Below, one piece after another: positions 40,766 to 49,881 of a stretch of DNA of 57,799 bases. Source of the DNA: Kiloniellales bacterium (GTDB taxonomy: Bacteria; Pseudomonadota; Alphaproteobacteria; Kiloniellales; JAKSDN01). The DNA is taken from NCBI GenBank assembly GCA_028280455.1, contig JANQLT010000026.1:1-57799 (forward strand), read 5' to 3'. The first letter of the stretch is position 1. Every line of letters starts with the position of its first letter. A program made the position numbers and the translations under genes. The notes beneath the pieces are model-generated. The model did not search any database. It was given only the letters and a program-made list of their open reading frames with translations, and was not told the origin of the DNA.

Positions 40766-41782
40766 TCAGGTCTCTGCCACCAGCTCGGCGAAGGTCTGCG
40801 GGTCGACATTGCCGCCCGAGATGGTCAGGGCGACGGCGTCGCCCGGGTCGGCCAGCTTGCCGCTGAGGAGGCCGGCCAGCGCCGCCGCGCCGCCGGGCTC
40901 GACGACCAGCTTGAGCGTCCGGAAGGCAAAGGCGACGGCCTCCGCGATGTCGGAATCGCTGACCGCCAGCCCATCGCTCACGAGCTGGCGGTTGATCGCG
41001 AAGGTCATGTCGCCGGGCTTCGGTGCCAAGAGGGCGTCGCAGATCGAGCTGGCACCGGGCCTGTTGCCTTCCCGCGAGCCGCTGACGAAGGAGCGGGCGT
41101 GGTCGTCGAAGCCCTCGGGCTCGACGGTGTGCACGCGCGTCTCCGGCGACAGGGCGTGGAAGGCGAGGGCGCAGCCCGCCGTCAGCCCGCCGCCGCCGCA
41201 GCAGACCAGCAGGTGGTCGAGCTTGATGCCGCGCGCCGCCGCCTCCTGGGCGATCTCTCGGCCGCAGGTGCCCTGACCGGCGATCACGTCGTGGTCGTCG
41301 TAGGGCTTGACCAGGGTCGCCCCGGTCTTCTCGACGATCTCCTGGGCGAGCTGCGCGCGCGCCTGCGACTCGCGGGCGTAGGTCACGACCTCGGCGCCGA
41401 AGGCCCGGGTGTTGTCGATCTTGATGCGCGGCGCGTCGGCCGGCATGACGATGGTCGCCGGCAGGCCGAGCAGGGCCGCGGCCGCCGCCACGCCTTGCGC
41501 GTGGTTGCCGGAGGAGTAGGCGACCACGCCCTTGTGGCGATCGGCTTCCGGGATCTGGCTGATCCGGTTGTAGGCGCCGCGGAACTTGAAGGAGCCCGTG
41601 CGTTGCAGGCTCTCGGGCTTGACCAGCACCCGGGTGCCGACCCGCTCGTTGAGCGCGGCCACTTCCAGCAGCGGCGTGCGCACGGCCTTGCCCTCGAGGC
41701 GGGCCGCCGCCGCCTCGATATCGGCGTAGTCGGGCAGCGCGGGATCACGCGCCGGCTGAGTCGACTCTGCGGAGAAAGTCAT
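40766..41782 (-). CDS. PLP-dependent threonine/serine dehydratase family enzyme
   Basis: A 338-aa fold type II PLP enzyme. The Schiff-base Lys lies in TGSFKFRGAYN, SSGNHAQGVA binds substrate, and the glycine-rich phosphate cradle is LLVCCGGGGLTAG. It lacks the C-terminal ACT domain of biosynthetic IlvA, so it is of the catabolic threonine deaminase, serine racemase or hydroxyaspartate dehydratase kind. The start overlaps the alpha/beta hydrolase stop by 38 bp, and the two probably form an operon with the HAD gene upstream. Confidence 0.9.
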   Translation of the reverse strand: MTFSAESTQPARDPALPDYADIEAAAARLEGKAVRTPLLEVAALNERVGTRVLVKPESLQRTGSFKFRGAYNRISQIPEADRHKGVVAYSSGNHAQGVAAAAALLGLPATIVMPADAPRIKIDNTRAFGAEVVTYARESQARAQLAQEIVEKTGATLVKPYDDHDVIAGQGTCGREIAQEAAARGIKLDHLLVCCGGGGLTAGCALAFHALSPETRVHTVEPEGFDDHARSFVSGSREGNRPGASSICDALLAPKPGDMTFAINRQLVSDGLAVSDSDIAEAVAFAFRTLKLVVEPGGAAALAGLLSGKLADPGDAVALTISGGNVDPQTFAELVAET

Positions 41783-42617
41783 CGATCGCCTCCATGGATT
41801 CGGGCTCGCTCAGACGCGGGGTGTGTCCGGCGCCGGGGATGGTCGCCTGGACCAGGTCGGGCTTCTCCCGGCCCATGCGCTCGAAGGTCTCGGCGCTGAC
41901 CACCTTGGATTCCGCGCCGCGCAGGGCCAAGGCCGGAAAGGGCTTCAGCGCCCGGAACAGCGGCCAGAGGTCCGGGATCGTGCTGCCGAGCTGCTTGGCC
42001 AGGGCCAGGTCGTAGTCGAGCGCCAGGCGGCCGTCGGCCTGGGCGCGAAAGGTCGTCTGCGCCATCTCGCGCCAGCCCTGCTCGCCGAGCGCGCCCATGT
42101 CGGCATAGACCTCCTTGACGTAGGCGGTGGCCTCGTCCCAGTCGGCGGGATGCACGGCCCGGCCGACGTAGTGGCTGAGCTGCGACAGTCGGCTGCGGTC
42201 GAGGTCGGGAGCGGCGTCGTTGAGAATCACGCCGGCGATCGTCGCCGGCGCCATGACCGCCAGGCCCATGATCAGGAGGCCGCCGAAGGAGGTGCCGCAG
42301 AGCAGCACGCGGCCCAGGTTGGCCGCGGCCAGCAGGTGGGTCAGGTCGCGCAGCAGCACCGGGGCTTGGTAGTTCGCAATGTCGGGGTCGTGGGCCGACA
42401 GCCCGCGGCCGCGGTAGTCCGGGCAGACCACCCGGCGCTGTCCCGCCTCGCGGGTCGCGAGCGCGTGGTAGTCCCGGGCGTTGCGCGTGAAGCCCGGCAG
42501 GCAGACCAGGGGCAGGCCGGGGCTGAGCGGATCGCCGTAGTCGCGGTAGTGCAGTCTCAGGCCGTCCTCGGCGTGAAACCAACGCTCCCGGAAGCTCTCG
42601 ACGCTCGATTGGGACAC
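41745..42617 (-). CDS. Alpha/beta hydrolase
   Basis: 290 aa from GTG 42617. The nucleophile elbow is LCGTSFGGLL (Ser), the oxyanion/early strand LPLVCLPGFTRNARDYH, RVVCPDYRGRGLS, and the catalytic His is in IPGAGHTPRLSEPES. It is close to esterase/haloperoxidase-like hydrolases. There is no signal peptide. It lies 19 bp after the HAD gene and overlaps the dehydratase. Confidence 0.9.
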   Translation of the reverse strand: MSQSSVESFRERWFHAEDGLRLHYRDYGDPLSPGLPLVCLPGFTRNARDYHALATREAGQRRVVCPDYRGRGLSAHDPDIANYQAPVLLRDLTHLLAAANLGRVLLCGTSFGGLLIMGLAVMAPATIAGVILNDAAPDLDRSRLSQLSHYVGRAVHPADWDEATAYVKEVYADMGALGEQGWREMAQTTFRAQADGRLALDYDLALAKQLGSTIPDLWPLFRALKPFPALALRGAESKVVSAETFERMGREKPDLVQATIPGAGHTPRLSEPESMEAIDDFLRRVDSAGA

Positions 42618-42636
42618 CGGGTGACGCGCGCCGCCT

Positions 42637-43326
42637 CTAGTCGATGCCGAGCAGCCCGGGCAGCTCGGACAAGCCGCCCATGACCGCGACCGGTGTGCCC
42701 GGCAGGCGCTCGGCCGGCACGCCGCCGCGGTTGAGCCGCGCCACGGGGAAGCCGAAGTGGGCGGCGCCGGCCGTGTCCCAGGCGTTGTTGGAGACGAAGC
42801 AGATGCGCTCGCGCGGCAGGCCGAGCTCGTCGATGGCGATCTGATAGACCCGGGAGTCGGGCTTGTAGATGGCGATGGTCTCGGCCGAGAGCACGGCGTC
42901 GAGCAGCTCGGCGATGCCGGCGGAGTCGACGGCGGCGGCCAGCATGGCCGGCTCGGCGTTGGACAGGATCGCCGTGGTCAGGCCGGCGCCGCGCAGCTTG
43001 CGCAGGCAGTCGGCGACGTCGTCGTAGGCGTCGAGCCGGCGGTAGAGCTCGAGGAGCTGGTCGCGCAGGGCGCCGTCCGACACGCCGTGGAACTCGAAGG
43101 CGTAGTCCAGGGCGTCGCAGGTCACCTGCCAGAAGTCGGCATGGCTGCCCATCAGCGTCCGCAGCCAGGAGTATTCGAGCTGCTTCTGGCGCCAGAGGCC
43201 GGAGACGGCCGCGGCCTTGTCGCCCAGGGCGGCGCCGCCCCGGGCGACGGCGGAGTGGACGTCGAACATGGTGCCGTAGGCGTCGAACGCGCAGGCCCCG
43301 ATGTCGCTCAAGCGGTCTGCTGTCAT
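42637..43326 (-). CDS. HAD-type haloacid dehalogenase (type II)
   Basis: 229 aa. Motif I FDAYGTMFDVHSAV holds the nucleophile Asp, motif II is ILSNAEPAML, the Lys is in IAIYKPDSRVY, and motif III VSNNAWDTAGA has the SNNxWD signature of L-2-haloacid dehalogenases rather than of phosphatases. The expected reaction is hydrolysis of L-2-haloalkanoates to D-2-hydroxy acids. First gene of a minus-strand run of three. Two family B hairpins lie just upstream. Confidence 0.92.
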   Translation of the reverse strand: MTADRLSDIGACAFDAYGTMFDVHSAVARGGAALGDKAAAVSGLWRQKQLEYSWLRTLMGSHADFWQVTCDALDYAFEFHGVSDGALRDQLLELYRRLDAYDDVADCLRKLRGAGLTTAILSNAEPAMLAAAVDSAGIAELLDAVLSAETIAIYKPDSRVYQIAIDELGLPRERICFVSNNAWDTAGAAHFGFPVARLNRGGVPAERLPGTPVAVMGGLSELPGLLGID

Positions 43327-43340
43327 GACGATCCCTTACA

Positions 43341-43375
43341 CCAAGCTGCGATGAGAGCAACTCATCGCAGCTTGG
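43341..43375. repeat. Palindromic repeat family B (copy 2)
   Basis: CCAAGCTGCGATGAG / CTCATCGCAGCTTGG is a perfect 15-bp stem with a 5-nt loop AGCAA, 15 bp upstream of the HAD gene. Confidence 0.85.
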
Positions 43376-43436
43376 CAAGCGCGACCGCGCGCCCGCAGCG
43401 AAGCGAGGAAAGCCCGCGTGGCGCTTGAACGCGACA

Positions 43437-43469
43437 CGGGCTGCAATGAGGCCATCTCATTGCAGCCCG
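43437..43469. repeat. Palindromic repeat family B (copy 3)
   Basis: CGGGCTGCAATGAG / CTCATTGCAGCCCG is a perfect 14-bp stem with a 5-nt loop GCCAT, 54 bp downstream of the lytic transglycosylase stop. Between copies 2 and 3 a shorter CAAGCGC...GCGCTTG pair (43376-43382 and 43421-43427) gives a compound structure. Confidence 0.85.
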
Positions 43470-43522
43470 GTATTAACCGACTGGAGCGGCGCTGGCCAGC
43501 GCCTTGCGGGACGGCACGAAGC

Positions 43523-45535
43523 CTATTGGACGCTGCCCGGGCCCTCCGCCGTCGCCGGCTCCAGCGGCAGTTCCACGAGCCCGGAGCCCAGCCGCTTGCG
43601 GTAGATGACCAGGCTCTCGAGCACGCGCATGACGTAGTTGCGGGTCTCTTCGAAGGGGATCTGCTCGATCCAGGCGATCGGGTCGACCTTGGGGTCGCGC
43701 GGGTCGCCGTGCGCGGCGATCCAGCGGGAGACGCGGGAGCCGCCGGCGTTGTAGGCGGCCAGGGTGAGGATATGCGAGCCGTCGTAGTCGCTCAGCAGCT
43801 CGGCCAGGTGCGCCGTGCCGAGCTTCATGTTGTAGGCGGCGTCGCGGGTCAGGCGCGGCTTGCTGTAGGGCAGGCGCTGGCGCTTGGCCACGGCCCTGGC
43901 GGTGGCCGGCATGAGCTGCATCAGGCCGCGGGCGCCGGCCGGGCTGACCGCCTTGGGGTCGAAGGCGCTCTCCTGGCGGGTCACGGCCAGCACCAGGGCC
44001 GGCTCGACGCCGCGGCCCTTGGCGTTGACCGGCGCCGGGAACAGCAGCTCCGGCATCAGCAGGCCGCGGTTGCGCGCCCGCTTCGCCGCCCAGATGCCGA
44101 TCGCCGGGCGGCCCAGGTCGGCGGCCAGGTCGGCGGCCAGGGCGAGCTCCTGGGGAGTCTCGGCCCGGTCGCCGAGGTGGCGCAGGAAGCTGCCCAGCGG
44201 CTTGCTCTGGCCGAGCCGGTCGAGCAGGCGGGCGACCATCACCGTCTCGCGCGCCTCGAAGGCGTGGCGCATGGCCTTGGTCGGCCGCGGGTGCCGGTCG
44301 AAGCGGATGTCGATCGGCTGGCCGATCTGGGCCGCGGCGAGCTGGCCGTAGAAGCTGGTCGAGTGCTGGGCGGAGGCCGCCAGCCAGCGCTTGGTCCAGT
44401 CCGCCTTGCCCATCCGCGCCGAGGCCTGCGCCGCCCAGTAGCCGCCGCGGCCCTGGCTGATCGGGCTGGTCGAGCCGTAGTAGAGCCGCGAGAAGTGCCG
44501 GTAGGCGCGCCGGGCATCCTTGAGGAAGTGGTGGGCCGACCAGCCGGCCAGCCATTCGGCCTCGGCGAAGCCGGAGCCCTTGCCCTGGCCGTGGTCGCGG
44601 GCGAGCTGGTAGGCGAGCTGGGCCTGGCCGCGCTCCAGCGCCTCGTAGCCGGCCCAGCGCCGCAGGTACCACCAGCGGCTGGCATGGTCCTGCTCCGGGC
44701 CGATGGTGCGCAGGATCTCCACCACGCCGTCGTAGCGGCCCTTGCGCTGGCGCCAGAGGGCACGGTCGTAGAGCAGGCCCGGGTCCCGCTTGAGCCGCCC
44801 GGGGACCTTGCGCAGGGCGCTGTCGACGCCGCCCTTGCGGGTCCAGAGCTTGATGCGGGCCTCGGCCAGGGCGGCGTAGTCGCCGCCGAGACGGCGCAGG
44901 TGGCGCCGGGCGGAGATCGCCTGCCGGCTCCAGAGCATGCGGTTCAGGCGGGCGACGTGGTCGTCCTTCTGCAGGACCGAGCGGTGGGCCCGGTAGAAGT
45001 TCTGGTCCTGCACCCGGTCGAAGATGCCCTCGCGCCAGGTCCGGCGCAGCAGGCCGTGGGCCTCGCCGCCGCGGCCGCTGCGCTCCAGGGCGCCGGCGTA
45101 CTTCATGACGCCGTCGATGGAGACCGGCGGGTGCGCTTCGAACCAGGCCAGCATCTCGGCGTCGGGCCACTGCCAGGGCATGGCGCGCTCGACGCTGCGC
45201 AGCAGGCTCTCCTGGCGCGGCCAGTCCGGGTTGCTCTGGAAGAAGTCCAGGGCCTCGCCGAAGCTCGGCGCCGAGTCGTCGCGCGTCAGGTCGAGCCACT
45301 GGATGACCTTGGCCGGCAGCTTGTTGGCGGCGCGGGCCGCATGCAGCCGGGCGTCGCGGAAGTTGCCCTTGTTGGCGTGCAGGAAGGCGTTCTTGTAGTG
45401 CTCGCGGTCCTGGGCCGAGAGCTCCAGCGACCCGGCGCCGGCCCCGTCAGCCGGGACGAGCAGAAGCCCTGCCGCGACAAGGACCCCGGCCGCCACCGCC
45501 AAAAAACCGCCCCGACGGGCGGCGGTGCGCTGCAT
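43523..45535 (-). CDS. Soluble lytic murein transglycosylase (Slt70-like)
   Basis: 670 aa from ATG 45535, with AGGAGG upstream. A Sec signal peptide (about 1-33, ending GAGA) is followed by the long superhelical U/L domains of repeat helices. The C-terminal SLT domain holds the catalytic Glu in VTRQESAFDPKAVSPAGARG, LMQLMPATA, and HILTLAAYNAGGSRVSRWI. It should cleave glycan strands to 1,6-anhydromuropeptides in the periplasm. It is divergent from dapA. Confidence 0.93.
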   Translation of the reverse strand: MQRTAARRGGFLAVAAGVLVAAGLLLVPADGAGAGSLELSAQDREHYKNAFLHANKGNFRDARLHAARAANKLPAKVIQWLDLTRDDSAPSFGEALDFFQSNPDWPRQESLLRSVERAMPWQWPDAEMLAWFEAHPPVSIDGVMKYAGALERSGRGGEAHGLLRRTWREGIFDRVQDQNFYRAHRSVLQKDDHVARLNRMLWSRQAISARRHLRRLGGDYAALAEARIKLWTRKGGVDSALRKVPGRLKRDPGLLYDRALWRQRKGRYDGVVEILRTIGPEQDHASRWWYLRRWAGYEALERGQAQLAYQLARDHGQGKGSGFAEAEWLAGWSAHHFLKDARRAYRHFSRLYYGSTSPISQGRGGYWAAQASARMGKADWTKRWLAASAQHSTSFYGQLAAAQIGQPIDIRFDRHPRPTKAMRHAFEARETVMVARLLDRLGQSKPLGSFLRHLGDRAETPQELALAADLAADLGRPAIGIWAAKRARNRGLLMPELLFPAPVNAKGRGVEPALVLAVTRQESAFDPKAVSPAGARGLMQLMPATARAVAKRQRLPYSKPRLTRDAAYNMKLGTAHLAELLSDYDGSHILTLAAYNAGGSRVSRWIAAHGDPRDPKVDPIAWIEQIPFEETRNYVMRVLESLVIYRKRLGSGLVELPLEPATAEGPGSVQ

Positions 45536-45718
45536 TGGCTCTGCCTCCTAATGCGCGCCCATTGTACCCTTTTTGGCCATATCGGGGCAACGAAGGGGGA
45601 CCGGCCCGGGGCGGGGCCGAGGCCTTGCCGCTGCCATAATCAAAGTCTAATGTCGCACAAATCTTGGTGATTTGGCCTAGTGGCCGCGACAACCAAGCCG
45701 GACAAACGGGGATTGACC

Positions 45719-46606
45719 ATGACCGGGCCCATGTTCAAAGGCTCCGCGACCGCGCTGATCACGCCCTTTAGCAACGGCAGCGTGGACGAGGGGGCCTTCC
45801 AGCGCTTCGTCGAGTGGCAGATCGAGCAGGGCACGGACATCCTGGTGCCCTGCGGCACCACGGGCGAGTCGCCGACCCTGAGCCACGAGGAGGACATGCG
45901 GGTCACGGCGCTTTGCGTCGAGGTCGCGGCCGGCCGGGTGCCGGTGGTGGCCGGGACCGGCTCCAACAACACGGAAGAGGCGATCTCGCTGACCCGCAGC
46001 GCCAAGGAGGCCGGTGCCGACGGCGCCCTGGTGGTGACGCCCTACTACAACAAGCCGACGCAAGACGGACTCTACGCCCACTACAAGGCGATCCACGACG
46101 CGGTCGAGATCCCGATCGTGATCTACAACATCCCCGGCCGCTGCATCGTCGACATGAGCGTCGAGACCATGGCGCGCCTGGCCGAGCTGCCGAACATCGT
46201 CGGCGTCAAGGACGCGACCGCCGACCTGACGCGCCCGGCCCTGACCCGGCAGGCCATGGGCCCGGACTTCGCCCAGCTCAGCGGCGAGGACGCGACCGTC
46301 GTGCCCTTCCTGGCGCAGGGCGGCCACGGCTGCATCTCGGTGACCGCCAACGTCGCGCCGCACGCCTGCGCCGAGCTGCACGACGCCTGGCAGCGCGGCG
46401 ACCTGAAGACCGTCGAGACGATCAACGAGCGTCTCATGCCGCTGCACAAGGCGCTGTTCGTCGAATCGAGCCCGGCGCCGGTGAAGTATGCCGCGAGCCT
46501 GCTCGGCTTCGCCGAGAACCGCGTACGCCTGCCCCTGGTCTCCATCAAGCAGGAGACCGAGGTCCAGGTCCGCGACGCGATGGTGCATGCGGGCCTGATC
46601 AACTAG
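45719..46606 (+). CDS. dapA: 4-hydroxy-tetrahydrodipicolinate synthase
   Basis: 295 aa, (beta/alpha)8 enzyme condensing pyruvate with aspartate semialdehyde in lysine and DAP synthesis. [40 protein letters not shown], the YNIPGR Tyr and the Schiff-base Lys in [10 protein letters not shown] are all present. The start ATG 45719 fits the family N-terminus and has GGGG upstream; the GTG at 45680 adds residues not usual for DapA. The divergent gap with slt has TTGCCG at 45625 and TCTAAT at 45646, a weak promoter with a 15-bp spacer. Confidence 0.95.
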   Translation: MTGPMFKGSATALITPFSNGSVDEGAFQRFVEWQIEQGTDILVPCGTTGESPTLSHEEDMRVTALCVEVAAGRVPVVAGTGSNNTEEAISLTRSAKEAGADGALVVTPYYNKPTQDGLYAHYKAIHDAVEIPIVIYNIPGRCIVDMSVETMARLAELPNIVGVKDATADLTRPALTRQAMGPDFAQLSGEDATVVPFLAQGGHGCISVTANVAPHACAELHDAWQRGDLKTVETINERLMPLHKALFVESSPAPVKYAASLLGFAENRVRLPLVSIKQETEVQVRDAMVHAGLIN

Positions 46607-46696
46607 AGCTCGACGAGAGCCCGAAGAGGAAGCCGCCAGGGGCCGACGGAGCCGTAGCGCGTTCGCGCCGGCCGGCTGGCCCTGGTCTAACGGACC

Positions 46697-47158
46697 ATGA
46701 GCGCAGCCCGCATCCCGGTCGCCCAGAATCGCAAGGCGCGGCACAACTACCTGATCGAGGAGACCCTGGAGGCGGGCCTGGTCCTGACCGGCTCGGAGGT
46801 CAAGTCGCTGCGCGAGGGCCGGGCCTCGATCGGCGAGTCCTACGCCGGCGAGCAGGGCGGCGAGCTCTACCTCTTCAACGCGCACATCCCCGAGTACCGT
46901 GCCGCCAACCGGCTCAACCATGCGCCCAAGCGGCCGCGCAAGATCCTGGTCCATCGGCGCGAGCTGAACCGCCTGTTCGGCCAGATCCAGCGCGAGGGCT
47001 ACACGGTGGTGCCGCTCAGCCTCTACTTCAATCCGCGCGGCATCGCCAAGGTCGAGCTGGGCCTGGCCAAGGGCAAGCGGCAGATCGACAAGCGCGAGAC
47101 CAGCAAGCGGCGCGACTGGGAGCGCCAGAAGGCGCGGCTGCTGCGCGAGCGCGGCTGA
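46697..47158 (+). CDS. smpB: SsrA-binding protein SmpB
   Basis: 153 aa. [56 protein letters not shown] and the basic tail [21 protein letters not shown] are family hallmarks. It brings tmRNA to stalled ribosomes in trans-translation. dapA next to smpB is the usual alphaproteobacterial order. It converges on the glycosylase gene with 6 bp between stops. Confidence 0.97.
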   Translation: MSAARIPVAQNRKARHNYLIEETLEAGLVLTGSEVKSLREGRASIGESYAGEQGGELYLFNAHIPEYRAANRLNHAPKRPRKILVHRRELNRLFGQIQREGYTVVPLSLYFNPRGIAKVELGLAKGKRQIDKRETSKRRDWERQKARLLRERG

Positions 47159-47164
47159 GCCCGG

Positions 47165-47815
47165 TCAGTCGGCGAGCGCCGCCGCCAGGTCGCCGATCAC
47201 CGCGTCGAACATCTCCGGAGTCAGGCGCCCGGTGTTCGTGTTGTAGCGCGAGCAGTGGTAGCTGTCGGCGAGCGACAGGCCCTCGCGCAGGTCGTGCCGG
47301 GCGCCGTGCGCGAAAGGGTAGCGGCTGCGGACCAGGCCGCAGGCGCTCAGCACCGAGCCGTGGGCGATGGCGCCGAGGGCCAGGATCCAGCGAAGCGCCG
47401 GCAGGCTCTCGATCTCTTCCAGCAGGAAGGGCCGGCAGGTGCGGATCTCTTCCGTGGTCGGCTTGTTCTCCGGCGGCACGCAGCGCACGGCGTTGGTGAT
47501 CCGGCAGTCCTGCAGCGCCAGGCCGTCGTCCGGCCGCTTGTCGTAGGCGCCGCGGGCGAAGCCGTGCTTCAGCAGGGTGGCGTAGAGCAGGTCGCCGGCG
47601 TAGTCGCCGGTGAAGGGCCGGCCGGTGCGGTTGGCGCCCTTGAGGCCGGGCGCCAGGCCGACGATCAGCAGGCGCGCCTGGCGCGGGCCGAAGGAGGCGA
47701 CCGGGGCGTTGTGGAAGTCGGGATGACGGGACTCGTTGTCGCGGCGGAAGCCGACGAGGCGCGGGCAGAGGCCGCAGTCGCGCGCCGGCCCTAGCTCGAC
47801 GGCGGCCGCCGCCAT
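47165..47815 (-). CDS. Uracil-DNA glycosylase, type 5 (UdgB-like)
   Basis: 216 aa. Motif A LIVGLAPGLKGANRTGRPFTGDYAG and the C-terminal YHCSRYNTNTGRLT mark family 5. Four Cys in CGLCPRL, AVRCVPP and RTCRPFL could bind a 4Fe-4S cluster as in family 4/5 enzymes. It should remove uracil and other deaminated bases from DNA. Convergent with smpB. Confidence 0.93.
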   Translation of the reverse strand: MAAAAVELGPARDCGLCPRLVGFRRDNESRHPDFHNAPVASFGPRQARLLIVGLAPGLKGANRTGRPFTGDYAGDLLYATLLKHGFARGAYDKRPDDGLALQDCRITNAVRCVPPENKPTTEEIRTCRPFLLEEIESLPALRWILALGAIAHGSVLSACGLVRSRYPFAHGARHDLREGLSLADSYHCSRYNTNTGRLTPEMFDAVIGDLAAALAD

Positions 47816-47847
47816 AGCCGCGGGCCTAGCGTCGCGACCCTCGGGCC

Positions 47848-48501
47848 TCAGGCCGTCTCGGACTCGTAGTACTCGTCGTCGTCCTCGTAATCGTCGTCGT
47901 CGTCGTAATCGGCGTCATCCTCCGCGTCGTCGGCGTAGTCGGCCCGGTCGCGCGAGCGGGGATGGTCGGCCGGGAAGGCCCGCTCGACCTTGGAGCGCAG
48001 GTCGGCCAGGTCGACGAAACGGTCGGCCTGTCGGCGCAGCTCGTCGGCGACCATGGAGGGTTGCGACTTCACGGTTGAGACGAGAGTGACGCGCACACCC
48101 CTGCGTTGCACCGCCTCGACCAGGCGGCGGAAGTCGCCGTCGCCGGAGAACAGCACGATGTGATCGAGCCGCTCGGCCATCTCGAGCATGTCGATGGCCA
48201 GCTCGATGTCCATGTTGCCCTTGATCTTGCGCCGGCCCGAGGCGTCGGTGAACTCCTTGGTCGGCTTGGTGACCATGGTGTAGCCGTTGTAGTCGAGCCA
48301 ATCGACCAGCGGGCGGATCGGCGAGTATTCCTGGTCCTCGACCAAGGCCGTGTAGTAGAAGGCGCGGACGAGATAGCAGTTGGTCGCGAATAACTCGAGC
48401 AGACGCTTGTAGTCGACGTCGAAACCGAGCGTCCTGGCGGTGGCATAGAGGTTGGCGCCATCGATAAAGACGCCCACACGCTCCTGGGGGTTGAACTTCA
48501 T
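47848..48501 (-). CDS. NYN-domain (LabA/DUF88-like) protein with acidic tail
   Basis: 217 aa. The NYN/PIN-like nuclease core has VGVFIDGANLY, KGNMDIELAIDML, IVLFSGDGDFRRLVEAVQRRGVRV and its four acidic residues in place, so RNase activity is plausible. From about residue 180 it changes to a tail of Asp, Glu and Tyr (DDADYDDDDDYEDDDEYYE). ATG 48501 has AAGGA upstream. It is divergent from folK. Confidence 0.9.
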   Translation of the reverse strand: MKFNPQERVGVFIDGANLYATARTLGFDVDYKRLLELFATNCYLVRAFYYTALVEDQEYSPIRPLVDWLDYNGYTMVTKPTKEFTDASGRRKIKGNMDIELAIDMLEMAERLDHIVLFSGDGDFRRLVEAVQRRGVRVTLVSTVKSQPSMVADELRRQADRFVDLADLRSKVERAFPADHPRSRDRADYADDAEDDADYDDDDDYEDDDEYYESETA

Positions 48502-48683
48502 TCCGGAGGTCCTTCCAATTTACCTAAAGGCCAAGAGCACGGGGGCCAATATCGTTATGCGAACTATGGTCTTTCCCCGTCGCTGCCGAACGCCGCGCAG
48601 CGGTCCGTCGGCCGGGGACTCGAATCTTCTGCTGTGAATGTAACGCGCTGGAACGGATCAACAAGGGGTGGGCGACAGCTCTC

Positions 48684-49187
48684 GTGAAGATGATCCTCCT
48701 TGGACTCGGGGCGAACCTGCCCCACCCTCGGCACGGCGCGCCGCGCGACACCCTGGAGGCCGCCTTGCGGGCGCTGGCGGCGGACGGGGTCAGCGTCGCC
48801 AAGCGCTCGCCCTGGTTCCGGACGCCGCCCTGGCCGCCCTCGGACCAGCCCTGGTACGTCAACGGCGTCGCCGCCCTGGAGAGCGACCTGCCGCCGGCGC
48901 CCCTGATGGCGCTGCTGCACGCGGTGGAGCGAGATTTCGGGCGGATCCGCGGGCAGCGCAACGAAGCCCGCGTCCTCGATCTCGATCTGCTCGCCTACGA
49001 TGATCGGGTGAGCGGCGAGGGCGAGCATCCGGCGCTGCCCCATCCCAGGCTGGCCGAGCGCGGCTTCGTCCTGCTGCCCCTGGCGGCGCTCGCCCCGGAC
49101 TGGCGCCATCCGGTCAGCGGCCTGGCGGTCGGCGCCCTGATCGAGCGGCTGCCGGCCTCTGAGCGCCTGGCCGAGCCGCTGGACTGA
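48684..49187 (+). CDS. folK: 2-amino-4-hydroxy-6-hydroxymethyldihydropteridine diphosphokinase
   Basis: 167 aa from GTG 48684 or ATG 48690. LGLGANLPHPRHG, PPWPPSDQPWYVNGVAAL, VERDFGRIRGQRNEARVLDLDLLAYDD and LPHPRLAERGFVLLPLAALAPDW are diagnostic HPPK motifs, with the two Mg-binding Asp in LDLDLL. It transfers pyrophosphate from ATP to the pterin in folate synthesis. Confidence 0.95.
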   Translation: MKMILLGLGANLPHPRHGAPRDTLEAALRALAADGVSVAKRSPWFRTPPWPPSDQPWYVNGVAALESDLPPAPLMALLHAVERDFGRIRGQRNEARVLDLDLLAYDDRVSGEGEHPALPHPRLAERGFVLLPLAALAPDWRHPVSGLAVGALIERLPASERLAEPLD

Positions 49188-49331
49188 GCCGGCCCCGAGC
49201 GCTTGGACCCGAACACTTGGCCCCGGGGCCCGTTCGGGCCCATATCCCTTGTATCCGCCGGGTCCGGCCCCTATAGTCCCGGGCCATTTTGCATCGCACA
49301 AGATTCCGGCCCTAGAGGGAGAAAGACCCGC

Positions 49332-49763
49332 ATGGCGCGCGTAACCGTCGAGGATTGCGTCCTCAAGATCCCCAATCGCTTCGATCTGGTCATGCTGGCC
49401 GCTCAGCGGGCGCGGGACATCTCCTCCGGCGCGGCGCTCACCCTGGAGCGCGACAACGACAAGAACCCGGTGGTCGCCCTGCGCGAGATCGCCGACGAGT
49501 CCGTGGACATCGAGAACCTCGCCGAGGCCCTCGTCCAGGGCATGCAGAAGTACGTCGAGGTCGACGAGCCCGAGGAGGACATCGTCGAGTTCGACGCGCC
49601 CCAGGTCGGCGGGCCCGAGGGCGAGATGGCCCTGGCCGGCCTCGGCGCGGCCAGCGAAGCGGCCGAGGAAGAGGGCGCCGAGGAGCCTGCCGGCGAGGAG
49701 GCCGGGGCCGAGACCGAAGCAGGGGCCGAGGCGCCGGCCCAGGACGAAGAGCCGGCTAGCTGA
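49332..49763 (+). CDS. rpoZ: RNA polymerase omega subunit with long acidic tail
   Basis: 143 aa. [30 protein letters not shown] and [14 protein letters not shown] are the omega core. After about residue 95 comes an Ala/Glu/Gly-rich tail of about 45 residues. It starts at ATG 49332; the upstream frame to 49203 is non-coding. Placement just before rsh is the usual alphaproteobacterial order and links transcription and the stringent response. Confidence 0.96.
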   Translation: MARVTVEDCVLKIPNRFDLVMLAAQRARDISSGAALTLERDNDKNPVVALREIADESVDIENLAEALVQGMQKYVEVDEPEEDIVEFDAPQVGGPEGEMALAGLGAASEAAEEEGAEEPAGEEAGAETEAGAEAPAQDEEPAS

Positions 49764-49881
49764 CGGCGACGATCCGCTCCCCAGGACCGATCCGGTACCT
49801 TGCTGCTTGGCCGCTTGGTAACCGGCTTCTAGTATTCTCAAGGGCCATTTCCCCGGCCTCAGGGCCGCCCGGGACCGAGAG

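Noticed and set aside
43341..43469. CRISPR-like repeat pair
   Set aside because: Only two diverged hairpins with one odd spacer; no array and no cas gene.
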